Of a DNA stretch of 5,610 nucleotides, positions 1 through 5,610 are shown one piece after another. The DNA lies in the NCBI GenBank assembly GCA_026225155.1, contig JAMFSG010000165.1, positions 1-5,610 of the forward strand. The letters run 5' to 3'. The notes under the pieces are model-generated. The model had not been told where the DNA came from. It searched no databases and saw only the letters and a program-made list of their open reading frames with translations. The position numbers and the translations under genes were made by a program. The number at the start of each line of letters is the position of its first letter. Position 1 is the stretch's first letter. This DNA comes from Verrucomicrobiota bacterium (GTDB lineage: Bacteria; Verrucomicrobiota; Verrucomicrobiia; Limisphaerales; UBA11358).

Positions 1-3000
1 GCAGCAATATCGCCGCATCAAGGGCGAATTGCCGAAGGACGCGATCTTGCTGTTTCGTCTTGGCGATTTTTACGAGATGTTTTTCGACGACGCCAAGGAC
101 GGCGCGCAATTACTGAATCTTTCGCTGACCGCGCGCAACGGCACGCCGATGTGCGGTCTGCCGTTTCACGCGGCGAATAATTACATCGCGCGCATCTTGA
201 AAAGCGGACGCAAAGTCGCCATCTGCGAACAGACTGAGGAAGCGCGTCCGGGAAAATTGGTGAATCGCGAAGTCACGCAAATCCTTTCGCCCGGCACACA
301 TTTCGATGAACGGATGCTCGTCGCGGAACGGAATAATTTTCTTGCGTCCGTTTGTCCAAGCGGAAAAATTTTCGGTCTCGCGCTCGTGGATTTGACGACC
401 GGCGATTTTCTGACGACCGAATTGGAAAACGATTCCGCGTTGCTCGCCGAACTCGAACGCCTGCGTCCGGCAGAAATTATTTTTCCCACTGAAGCCGTTT
501 CGTTGCGCGATTTGCTGCGCGGCGCATTCCAAATTTTAAGCGGCTACGACGATTGGACATTTGCGCCGGAAACCGCATTTTTCACCGTCAAAGAACATTT
601 CAAAGTCGCATCGCTCGACGGTTTTGGTTTGAAAGATCGCGGCGCGGCGATTGGCGCGGCGGGCGGCGCGCTGCATTATCTCACGCAAAATCTGCGGCGC
701 GACGTGAAACATCTCACGCGCATTTCGTTTTATCGGCGCAGCGATTTTCTCACGCTCGATTACACGACGCTGCGGCATCTGGAAATTCTCGAACCGCAAC
801 ATCACGATGCGCCGCGCAACGCCTCGCTTTACGGCGCGCTGAATAAAACCGCCACGCCGATGGGCGCGCGTTTGTTGCGTCAATGGCTTTCGCAACCGCT
901 TGCCGCCGTTGAACCAATTCGCCAGCGACAAGAAGCCATCGCCACGTTCATCAATAATTCATTTGGCCTCGACAGTTTTCGCCAGCAACTCGCGAACGTG
1001 CGCGATCTGGAACGCACGATTGGCCGCTTGAGTTCCGGTTCCGGCAACGCGCGCGACTTAGTCGCCTTGCGTCTCGCGCTCGAACAAATTCCGACGCTGA
1101 AACAGATTTTACAAAATGTTGAACAAAAATTTTCCGGGCAAAATGGTTCGTTGAAAGAGGAATCGTTGTTCGATTCGTCGTGGGAATTTCAGCCGCAGGG
1201 CGTAGGTGTTTTTGGGCCTATTTTTGTTCAGTTTCAAAACCGGCCAAACGAAGCGATTGCGTGGCTGCAAAAAATTCAGTGTGGCGAAGCGCTTGCCGCC
1301 ATGACGCATCCTGAAGTTGGTGCGATTGATTTTGTTTGGGGCAAAGCGGAACAACGTGGTTCCGGTTTTGGCCTCGCTAAAATTTTTCGCGGGCACCCTG
1401 AAATGATTCAAGATTTGCCGGAAAAAATTCGCGCGATGCGAAAACTGCGAGCGAATGAAAACACAATTCTCCTCGGTGATTTGAATGGCGGAGCGGTGGT
1501 TCGCCTGGACGCGTTGGGCGTTTCCAAACGCTGGTTGCTGACGGCTTATGAAAAAATCGAACCCGCTTCGGTTGAGAGGACGATTGACGTTCTCAACGAA
1601 AAAGCGGCGCAACGACAAACTCCTGCGCCACAAAGCGGGCTTGATGAAAAACTGAACGGGCTGTTGGACGCTGTCAACCCGCTTTCAGAATTTGAAAATG
1701 GAAATGAAAATTTAATTTCCAAACTCACCGTGCAAATTTCCGACTCACCGGAACTCGTGGATTTGATTGCGTGCGCCATCGTGGACGAACCGCCGCTGCC
1801 GATCAAAGAAGGCGGCATGATCCGTGACAATTTTGACGAAGCGCTTGACGAACTTCGCAACGCCCAGCGCGGCGGCAAAGATTGGATCGCCAAACTGCAA
1901 GCCGACGAAATCGAACGCACCGGAATTTCCTCGCTGAAAGTCCGCTTCAATTCCGTTTTTGGTTATTACATCGAGATTACCAAGTCGAATCTCGACAAGG
2001 TTCCCGCGCATTATCATCGCAAGCAGACCATCGCGAACGGCGAGCGTTTCATCACGCCGGAATTGAAAGAGATGGAAGGCAAAATTCTCGGCGCGGAAGA
2101 ACGCAGCGTGAAATTGGAATACGAAATTTTCCAGCGCGTGCGCGAAACTGTTTTGGGAAAATTAAAAGAAATTCAACAGAGTGCTTCCGCACTGGCGCAG
2201 TTGGATGTGCTGGCTGCTTTTGCCGAAACGGCACGCTTGCATAATTATTGCCGTCCGCAAATTTCCGACGAAGGCGTTTTGCAAATCCGCGACGGACGCC
2301 ATCCGGTTTTGGAACAGCAACTTGTCGAGGAACGCTTCGTGCCGAATGACACAACTTTGGCGAGTAGTTTTAAGTTTCAAGTTTCAAGTGTTCAGCAAGT
2401 GCCGTCGGAACATGAAACTGAAAACTTGAAACTTGAAACTCGCCCATCCCAAATTGCTTTGATCACCGGCCCGAATATGGCGGGCAAATCCACTTACATC
2501 CGGCAAGTTGCGCTGCTCACTTTGCTTGCGCACGCGGGCAGTTTTGTTCCCGCCGCCGAAGCTCGGATTGATCTCGTGGATCGCATTTTCACGCGCATCG
2601 GCGCGAGCGATGATTTATCACGCGGCCAAAGCACATTCATGGTCGAGATGACCGAGACGGCAAATATTCTGAACAACGCCACGGCGCGCAGCCTCATCGT
2701 GCTCGATGAAATCGGCCGTGGCACGAGCACGTTCGACGGCCTTTCGCTCGCGTGGAGCATCGTGGAATTTTTGCACAATCAAGTCGGCGCGAAAACGCTG
2801 TTCGCGACGCATTACCACGAATTGACCGAACTCGCCGGGCGTTTGCCGCGCATCAAAAATTTCAACGTCGCCGTGCGCGAGTGGCGCGATCAAATTGTTT
2901 TTCTGCGAAAAATTGTCGAAGGCGGCACAGACAAAAGTTACGGCATCCAAGTCGCGCGGCTCGCCGGCGTGCCGAAAGAAGTTTTGGAACGCGCGAAACA

Positions 3001-3127
3001 AATTTTATCGAACCTAGAAGAATCCGAACTCACGCCGGAAGGCAACGTGCGCCAGCCGCGCCGCCAGCAAGACCGGGAAAAATTAAAAAACCTCGCGCCC
3101 GCGCCACAGATGGATTTGTTCGGATGA
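1..3127 (+). CDS. mutS: DNA mismatch repair protein MutS, 5'-truncated, with two in-frame insertions
   Basis: MutS recognises mismatches and small loops as a dimer and recruits MutL using ATP. The frame is already open at base 2 (QQYRRIKGE...), matching the MutS N-terminus just before the mismatch-reading segment, so the true start lies upstream and the TTG at 29 is internal. Visible motifs are the Phe-X-Glu mismatch wedge (Phe at 68-70, Glu at 74-76), the lever and clamp regions (about 770-2150), Walker A GPNMAGKST (2468-2494), the STFMVEMTETANIL signature, Walker B LIVLDE (2693-2710), the ATHYHEL histidine motif, and a C-terminal QMDLF (3107-3121) resembling a sliding-clamp binding motif. 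The visible protein exceeds 1,040 residues against the usual 850-880. The excess is a nuclease-like domain near 1202-1651 and a repeat-encoded peptide near 2365-2445. All ATPase motifs are intact, so repair activity is plausible but unproven. The stop overlaps the next gene by 4 bases. Confidence 0.97.
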   Translation, partial: QQYRRIKGELPKDAILLFRLGDFYEMFFDDAKDGAQLLNLSLTARNGTPMCGLPFHAANNYIARILKSGRKVAICEQTEEARPGKLVNREVTQILSPGTHFDERMLVAERNNFLASVCPSGKIFGLALVDLTTGDFLTTELENDSALLAELERLRPAEIIFPTEAVSLRDLLRGAFQILSGYDDWTFAPETAFFTVKEHFKVASLDGFGLKDRGAAIGAAGGALHYLTQNLRRDVKHLTRISFYRRSDFLTLDYTTLRHLEILEPQHHDAPRNASLYGALNKTATPMGARLLRQWLSQPLAAVEPIRQRQEAIATFINNSFGLDSFRQQLANVRDLERTIGRLSSGSGNARDLVALRLALEQIPTLKQILQNVEQKFSGQNGSLKEESLFDSSWEFQPQGVGVFGPIFVQFQNRPNEAIAWLQKIQCGEALAAMTHPEVGAIDFVWGKAEQRGSGFGLAKIFRGHPEMIQDLPEKIRAMRKLRANENTILLGDLNGGAVVRLDALGVSKRWLLTAYEKIEPASVERTIDVLNEKAAQRQTPAPQSGLDEKLNGLLDAVNPLSEFENGNENLISKLTVQISDSPELVDLIACAIVDEPPLPIKEGGMIRDNFDEALDELRNAQRGGKDWIAKLQADEIERTGISSLKVRFNSVFGYYIEITKSNLDKVPAHYHRKQTIANGERFITPELKEMEGKILGAEERSVKLEYEIFQRVRETVLGKLKEIQQSASALAQLDVLAAFAETARLHNYCRPQISDEGVLQIRDGRHPVLEQQLVEERFVPNDTTLASSFKFQVSSVQQVPSEHETENLKLETRPSQIALITGPNMAGKSTYIRQVALLTLLAHAGSFVPAAEARIDLVDRIFTRIGASDDLSRGQSTFMVEMTETANILNNATARSLIVLDEIGRGTSTFDGLSLAWSIVEFLHNQVGAKTLFATHYHELTELAGRLPRIKNFNVAVREWRDQIVFLRKIVEGGTDKSYGIQVARLAGVPKEVLERAKQILSNLEESELTPEGNVRQPRRQQDREKLKNLAPAPQMDLFG
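1202..1651 (+). other. Barnase/colicin E5-like (PBECR-type) nuclease domain embedded in MutS
   Basis: This in-frame segment interrupts MutS between the conserved lever helix ending LKQILQNVE (to about 1123) and the conserved stretch SPELVDLIACAIVDEPPL (from about 1742). Ordinary MutS has only a few dozen residues there. In order it reads FGPIFVQFQNRPNEAIAWL, then GEALAAMTHPEVG, IDFVWG (1325-1342), a Gly/Ser-rich turn, GFGLAKIFRGHPEMI (His at 1394-1396), a basic linker, AVVRLD, and WLLTAYEK (1532-1555), closing with a polar tail ending PAPQSGLDEK. This succession matches, from memory, the domain annotated as putative barnase/colicin E5 family endoribonuclease in phage and mobile-element polyproteins. 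Candidate active-site residues are the His of GHPE, the Thr of WLLT and nearby basic residues. There is no stop or frameshift. RNase activity is inferred, and the domain could be inactive. Confidence 0.8.
2373..2440 (+). repeat. Near-perfect inverted repeat inside mutS coding sequence
   Basis: Two 23-base arms (2373-2395 and 2418-2440) are reverse complements with a single mismatch and a 22-base spacer. Each arm contains internal direct repetition of the unit AGTTTCA. Translated, the arms give FKFQVSS-type and ENLKLET-type peptide, and together they add roughly 20-25 low-complexity residues between FVPNDTTL and QIALITGPNM, where MutS normally has a short loop. The structure looks like a dispersed palindromic repeat captured in frame, comparable in principle to Rickettsia palindromic elements. 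In RNA it would form a strong hairpin shortly before the Walker A codons. Whether related copies exist elsewhere in the genome cannot be seen here. Confidence 0.9.
2954..3127 (+). repeat. Direct repeat, copy 1: 3' end of the intact mutS
   Basis: The last 58 codons of mutS, including the stop, are repeated at 4566-4739 without gaps. Counted by eye, 162 of 174 bases match. Only two residues differ (Val to Ile and Glu to Lys). Similarity stops immediately after the TGA. On the upstream side a shared CATCCAA (2944-2950 and 4554-4560), with a 2-base spacing change, suggests the homology once reached slightly further. Confidence 0.95.
3124..3127 (+). promoter_or_regulatory. ATGA stop-start overlap coupling mutS and the Mur-ligase gene
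   Basis: The mutS TGA (3125-3127) overlaps the ATG (3124-3126) of the next gene. No convincing Shine-Dalgarno sequence lies in the 20 bases upstream, which are themselves mutS codons. Translation of the second gene is therefore probably coupled to termination on mutS. This also supports ATG 3124 as its start rather than any upstream in-frame codon. Confidence 0.75.
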
Positions 3128-4455
3128 AAATAACGGCCAAATCGGTTGTGGATTTTTGTCGGCTGTTAAAGATTCCCCGCGGCTTGCGAATTTTTCTGCG
3201 GAACGAATATGACGGGTTCAATCCGAAGTTAAAGAAACTTGCGCGAGCATACCGGCGGGTGTTGTTGCGTCGCCCGCGAATTGTGGTGGTCGTCGGTTCG
3301 TTGGGGAAAACAACTACAAAGTGTGCATTGAGCGCGGCGTTGAATTGTCCGGATCGAAATTTTTCCTATAGCAATTATGGAGCGAGCCTGTCGGAAAATT
3401 TGTTGCGGATCCGGCCTTGGGATAGGCACGGAGTTTTGGAAGTCGGAATTTCCGGGCCGGGGCCGATGGCCGGTTATGCCAAGATGATCCAGCCGGACAT
3501 CGTGGTGGTCACCTCAATCAAGAGCGATCACAACCGTTCATTTCCGACGCTGCTGGACACGCGCGCGGAAAAAGTAAAAATGATCAGCGCGTTGCCGCCG
3601 ACCGCGATTGCCGTCTTGAATGGCGACGATCCGAATGTGCGCTGGATGGCCACGCAGACCCGCGCCAAAGTCATCACGTTTGGCTTTGAGCCGGTCAACG
3701 ATTTTCGCGCCATAAATATTCACATAACTCCAGATGGCCACACGCATTTCGAAGTGGAACTAGGCAAAAAAATTATTCACGTTCAAAGCCGGTTGCAGGG
3801 CAGACACATGGTTTATCCGTTGCTCGCCGCCGTGGTCGTCGCGCACCTGGAAAAATCAGATATGGCCGGCGTGCTGGAACGGCTCGCGCAATTGCCGCCG
3901 GCCAGCGCCCGGATGGAAATCATTCAATTACCCGGAGGAATCCAAATCCTGAATGACACCAAAAAAGCTTCGCTCGAATCCATGCACGCGGCGTTTGATA
4001 CCTTTGCTCAAATGCCGGCGACGCGAAAAATTATCGTCTTGGGCAAAGTGGAAGAACCGGTCGGCAAAGTCCGCGACACTTACCGCGAGATTGGCGAACG
4101 CCTCGGCCGCTTTGCCAACTTGATCGTGTGTGTCGGCGATGATGACCTTACGAGTGCGCGGGCGGCGGCAGTCAGGGCGGGCATGAATTTTTCGGCGATC
4201 CATCACAATGGCTCGCGCATCACCGGCGCGGCTGAATTTTTGCGGGAAAAATTGCAGCCCAGCGACCTCGTGCTGGTCAAAGGCGCCAGCGCGCAAAAAT
4301 TACAGCGCGTCGTGCTTCAACTCATGGGAAAACCGGTTTCCTGCGACGTCAAATTTTGCAATGTAAAAGTCGCCTCCTGCAGCGACTGTCCCTTGCTGGA
4401 CGCGCCAGCGAATGTCTTCAAAAACAGTTTCATCAGCCGCTATTTCAAGGCTTAA
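3124..4455 (+). CDS. Mur-ligase-family ATPase (MurF-like), short N-terminus and C-terminal Cys motif
   Basis: The protein has 443 residues. Mur ligases join an amino acid or peptide to a carboxylate using ATP in the cytoplasm, as in peptidoglycan precursor synthesis. Visible features are a P-loop GSLGKTTTK (residues 58-66), where the usual Asn of G-x-N-GKT is Leu; EVGISGPGPMAGYAKMIQPDIVVVTSI (about 103-129), matching the MurF central domain; a conserved TRAEKVKM segment that may hold the modified lysine; and INDTKKASLESMHAAF-like wording (residues are LNDTKKASLESM), where MurF usually has DSYNANPDSM. A C-terminal ligase domain follows. Only 57 residues precede the P-loop, too few for a full UDP-MurNAc-binding domain. 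The C-terminus carries Cys407, 412, 419 and 422 (CX4CX6CX2C), a possible zinc site. It is therefore more likely a divergent paralogue than housekeeping MurF, and its substrate is unknown. The open frame upstream of 3124 is a shadow of mutS. Confidence 0.88.
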   Translation: MKITAKSVVDFCRLLKIPRGLRIFLRNEYDGFNPKLKKLARAYRRVLLRRPRIVVVVGSLGKTTTKCALSAALNCPDRNFSYSNYGASLSENLLRIRPWDRHGVLEVGISGPGPMAGYAKMIQPDIVVVTSIKSDHNRSFPTLLDTRAEKVKMISALPPTAIAVLNGDDPNVRWMATQTRAKVITFGFEPVNDFRAINIHITPDGHTHFEVELGKKIIHVQSRLQGRHMVYPLLAAVVVAHLEKSDMAGVLERLAQLPPASARMEIIQLPGGIQILNDTKKASLESMHAAFDTFAQMPATRKIIVLGKVEEPVGKVRDTYREIGERLGRFANLIVCVGDDDLTSARAAAVRAGMNFSAIHHNGSRITGAAEFLREKLQPSDLVLVKGASAQKLQRVVLQLMGKPVSCDVKFCNVKVASCSDCPLLDAPANVFKNSFISRYFKA

Positions 4456-4468
4456 TCAAGCTGCGTTT

Positions 4469-4565
4469 ATGAACCATTTTTCGTTAGCAGCATCGGAAAT
4501 TTCCGGGCACATTCGTTTCGCCACCGATGGCGAATTGATCAAAGCCATTGTCACATCCAAATTTG
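4469..4565 (+). pseudogene. Truncated 5' end of an unidentified gene, cut at the mutS-fragment junction
   Basis: An ATG at 4469 opens a frame reading MNHFSLAASEISG then HIRFATDGELIKAIVTS, about 32 protein-like residues, 13 bases after the Mur-ligase stop. The frame then runs out of phase into the mutS 3' repeat and ends at 4690, so its last part has no independent meaning. The opening vaguely resembles the N-terminal domain of Mur ligases (a Leu-Ala-x-Ile-x-Gly start and a later I-x-x-I-x-T-S). This could be the beginning of a second such gene lost at the junction. There is no clear ribosome-binding site and identification is weak. Confidence 0.35.
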
Positions 4566-4739
4566 GCACGACTGGCCGGCGTGCCGAAGGAAATTTTGGA
4601 ACGCGCGAAACAAATTTTATCGAACCTCGAAGAATCCGAACTCACGCCGGAAGGCAACGTGCGCCAGCCACGCCGCCAGCAAGACCGTAAAAAATTAAAA
4701 AATCTCGCGCCCGCGCCGCAGATGGATTTGTTTGGATGA
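4566..4739 (+). pseudogene. mutS: Duplicated 3' fragment of mutS
   Basis: This segment encodes ARLAGVPKEILERAKQILSN through to QMDLFG and a stop: the last 57 residues of MutS, including its C-terminal clamp-binding-like motif, at 93% nucleotide identity to 2954-3127. An in-frame TGA lies just upstream at 4536-4538 and only an internal TTG (4548) could start it, so it is a remnant rather than a gene. Ten of 12 differences are third-position changes, which points to divergence while still part of a functional mutS. It is probably either the displaced original 3' end of the local mutS or a piece of a second allele. The rest of 4456-4806 shows no intact gene. Confidence 0.9.
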
Positions 4740-4751
4740 ATTGCCTAATCT

Positions 4752-4768
4752 GCATCCATTTTGGATGC
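4752..4768. terminator. Small hairpin between convergent units, possible weak terminator
   Basis: GCATCC, a 5-base ATTTT loop, then GGATGC form a perfect 6-bp stem. It begins 13 bases after the stop of the mutS fragment and lies about 40 bases beyond the stop of the minus-strand lipoprotein gene. Position fits a shared terminator, but no T-run follows on either strand, so this is a weak call. Confidence 0.3.
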
Positions 4769-4806
4769 GAACACCATTATTCGTGCGAAAGAAGAAAGCG
4801 AATGGT

Positions 4807-5421
4807 TTATTGCTCGAAGAAACTGCGAAATGCCTTGTCAGCGATAAGTTGTCTCACCGCGTCATCAGCGACCTGATTGAACATTTGCACGAGCAATCCC
4901 GCATTGGCCCCATCCCATGCCGAAAGTTTCTGTGTGGATTGACCGGTGTAAGTATCATGCCACACCGGTTGACCATTTTCCTTATCATCTAATTCAAACC
5001 GAACTTCCAGCCAAGGTTTGGCGGTCGTAGAAAACAATCCATTCTGAATCACGCCAAAACCAAAACCATGTAAATCTGCTTTCAATGTATATCTGGCAGA
5101 ATTGCTTCCGAGAAAACCATTTTGCGCCAAGGCCGATTTTAAACCGTTTTGAAATATTTTGGCAATTGGCTCATCAGTGACGAAAGCCCCTGATGTGGCC
5201 CCATAAGCGTTTCCTTTTTGTATCAGCACATACTCATCGGTCACTGGCCGGCTATCTTTGATTGCACCAACTTCAAGTGAATTTGTATGTCCAGACCTCA
5301 AAGGATTTCCGATTGTTGGCGAAAAACTTACATTTACTTGAGTGCGAGTAAAAGCGCATCCTGTTAAGAGCGTTATCAAGAAGACGCAGCCAATAATTCG
5401 AATAAAATTCATCCATTTCAT
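4807..5421 (-). CDS. Predicted small lipoprotein, possibly YajG-like
   Basis: The 204-residue protein begins with a short basic N-region (MKWMNFIR), a hydrophobic core and the lipobox LLTGC, with Cys22 as the likely lipidated residue. It should be exported by Sec and anchored in a membrane after signal peptidase II cleavage. The mature part has no membrane segment. It contains a VGAIKDSRPV strand-like segment, then EPIAKIFQNGLKSALAQNGF, a YTLKADL strand, a Trp-containing beta-rich section (PWLEVRFELDD) and a closing helix VADDAVRQLIADKAF. That order of a DxR segment, an amphipathic 'GL..AL...GF' helix, beta strands and a final helix recalls YajG-type lipoproteins of unknown function. The family assignment is tentative; the lipoprotein call is firm. 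The gene is convergent to mutS and its A+T content is higher than that of mutS and the Mur-ligase gene. Confidence 0.85.
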   Translation of the reverse strand: MKWMNFIRIIGCVFLITLLTGCAFTRTQVNVSFSPTIGNPLRSGHTNSLEVGAIKDSRPVTDEYVLIQKGNAYGATSGAFVTDEPIAKIFQNGLKSALAQNGFLGSNSARYTLKADLHGFGFGVIQNGLFSTTAKPWLEVRFELDDKENGQPVWHDTYTGQSTQKLSAWDGANAGLLVQMFNQVADDAVRQLIADKAFRSFFEQ

Positions 5422-5492
5422 ATTTAAGTTTTCCCAGTAGAAGCGATATCAAAATTAAATTTTAAATATAAAATCATAAATTGCCATCATAA
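5422..5492 (-). promoter_or_regulatory. A+T-rich intergenic spacer upstream of the lipoprotein gene
   Basis: The 71 bases between the two minus-strand genes are strongly A+T-rich, with TTTATATTTAAAATTTAATT-like wording that could supply a -10 element. No matching -35 box can be named with confidence. The spacer could carry a promoter or simply separate two co-transcribed genes. Confidence 0.3.
5432..5435 (-). promoter_or_regulatory. Weak ribosome-binding site for the lipoprotein gene
   Basis: On the minus strand a GGGA lies 10 bases before the ATG at 5419-5421. It is the only purine-rich match close to the start, and it favours this ATG over the internal ATG three codons later. Confidence 0.4.
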
Positions 5493-5610
5493 TCACGGCT
5501 TCAACCATTTTACAAACCAGCCAATCATGGCACTTTCGGATTCCGGTTTCACTGCGTGCGGCGTGTTTTTCTGGATGATGACGGCGAGATGATTGGTCGC
5601 GTCATCAGCA
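5493..5610 (-). CDS. C-terminal end of an unidentified protein (partial)
   Basis: The minus strand is open from the window edge (first full codon at 5609-5607) to a TGA at 5495-5493. It gives 38 residues that start ADDATNHLAVIIQK and end IGWFVKWLKP. Composition and codon use look like a real protein end. The ADDA start is encoded by the same 12 bases, in the same frame, as the ADDA in the C-terminal helix of the neighbouring lipoprotein (4858-4869). The two may be tandem paralogues, with this one carrying a longer Trp-rich tail. The family is not recognised. Confidence 0.5.
   Translation of the reverse strand, partial: ADDATNHLAVIIQKNTPHAVKPESESAMIGWFVKWLKP

Noticed and set aside
1699..1721. 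Short inverted repeat TGGAAAT...ATTTCCA near the right border of the nuclease insert
   Set aside because: A 7-bp stem in A+T-rich coding sequence is likely by chance, and no partner was found at the left border to make it a terminal repeat.
1121..1742. Intein or homing endonuclease as the explanation for the extra MutS segment
   Set aside because: No intein start Cys/Ser, terminal His-Asn, or LAGLIDADG/GIY-YIG/HNH motif is seen, and the motifs present fit a Barnase/colicin E5-like domain better.
110..2017. Several long minus-strand and +1-frame reading frames over mutS
   Set aside because: They are compositional shadows of the mutS codons, rich in Arg and Ser, with no motifs; MutS homology is continuous on the plus strand.
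2752..3123. Upstream in-frame extension of the Mur-ligase frame, which would give a 567-residue protein
   Set aside because: The extension is Arg-rich, low-quality peptide read out of phase with the conserved MutS ATPase and C-terminal codons. ATG 3124 with the ATGA overlap is the better start.
4412..4690. Apparent 92-residue plus-strand reading frame across the Mur-ligase end and the mutS fragment
   Set aside because: It overlaps the ligase C-terminus out of frame, then reads the mutS repeat in a wrong frame. Only the part from 4469 to about 4565 may be a real gene remnant.
4777..4806. Partial palindromes around ACCATT...AATGGT downstream of the lipoprotein stop
   Set aside because: The stems are short, bulged and have no T-run, so they do not support a terminator or operator call.
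4732..4992. Plus-strand 86-residue reading frame
   Set aside because: It is antisense to the well-supported lipoprotein gene and has no recognisable motif or ribosome-binding site.

Overview
The window looks like a piece of a bacterial chromosome of moderate G+C. The MutS sequence, including its clamp and C-terminal wording, resembles MutS of Verrucomicrobiota or a related PVC-group lineage. That placement is inferred from recalled family sequences, not from a search. Nothing resembles tRNA, rRNA, CRISPR, a transposase or an integrase.

Layout. Bases 1-3127 (+) hold mutS, missing only its extreme 5' end. The gene is unusually long, over 1,040 visible codons against roughly 850-880 for typical MutS. 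Two in-frame additions explain the excess. A segment of about 170-190 residues in the lever/core region contains what looks like a Barnase/colicin E5-type (PBECR/BECR-fold) endoribonuclease domain of the kind usually seen in phage and mobile-element polyproteins (about 1202-1651). A near-perfect 23-bp inverted repeat (2373-2440) is translated into a short low-complexity peptide just before the Walker A motif. A Mur-ligase-like ATPase (3124-4455, +) follows, overlapping the mutS stop in an ATGA arrangement. It has a shortened N-terminus, an altered P-loop and a four-cysteine C-terminal motif.

From 4456 to 4806 there is no intact gene. A short truncated reading frame (4469-4565) runs into a second copy of the last 174 bases of mutS (4566-4739). 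That copy is 93% identical to the first, keeps the same reading frame, and loses similarity right after the stop codon. Ten of its 12 differences are at third codon positions, so the two copies appear to have diverged as working mutS genes before being brought together. The Mur-ligase gene thus lies between two mutS 3' ends. This is the pattern expected from insertion or recombination at the 3' end of mutS, or from a strain-level assembly chimera.

The right end is on the minus strand: a small lipoprotein gene (4807-5421) preceded by the last 38 codons of another gene (5493-5610) that may be a distant tandem paralogue.

The main point of interest is the MutS protein with an embedded toxin-type nuclease domain. 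The second is the mutS 3'-end duplication around the Mur-ligase gene.
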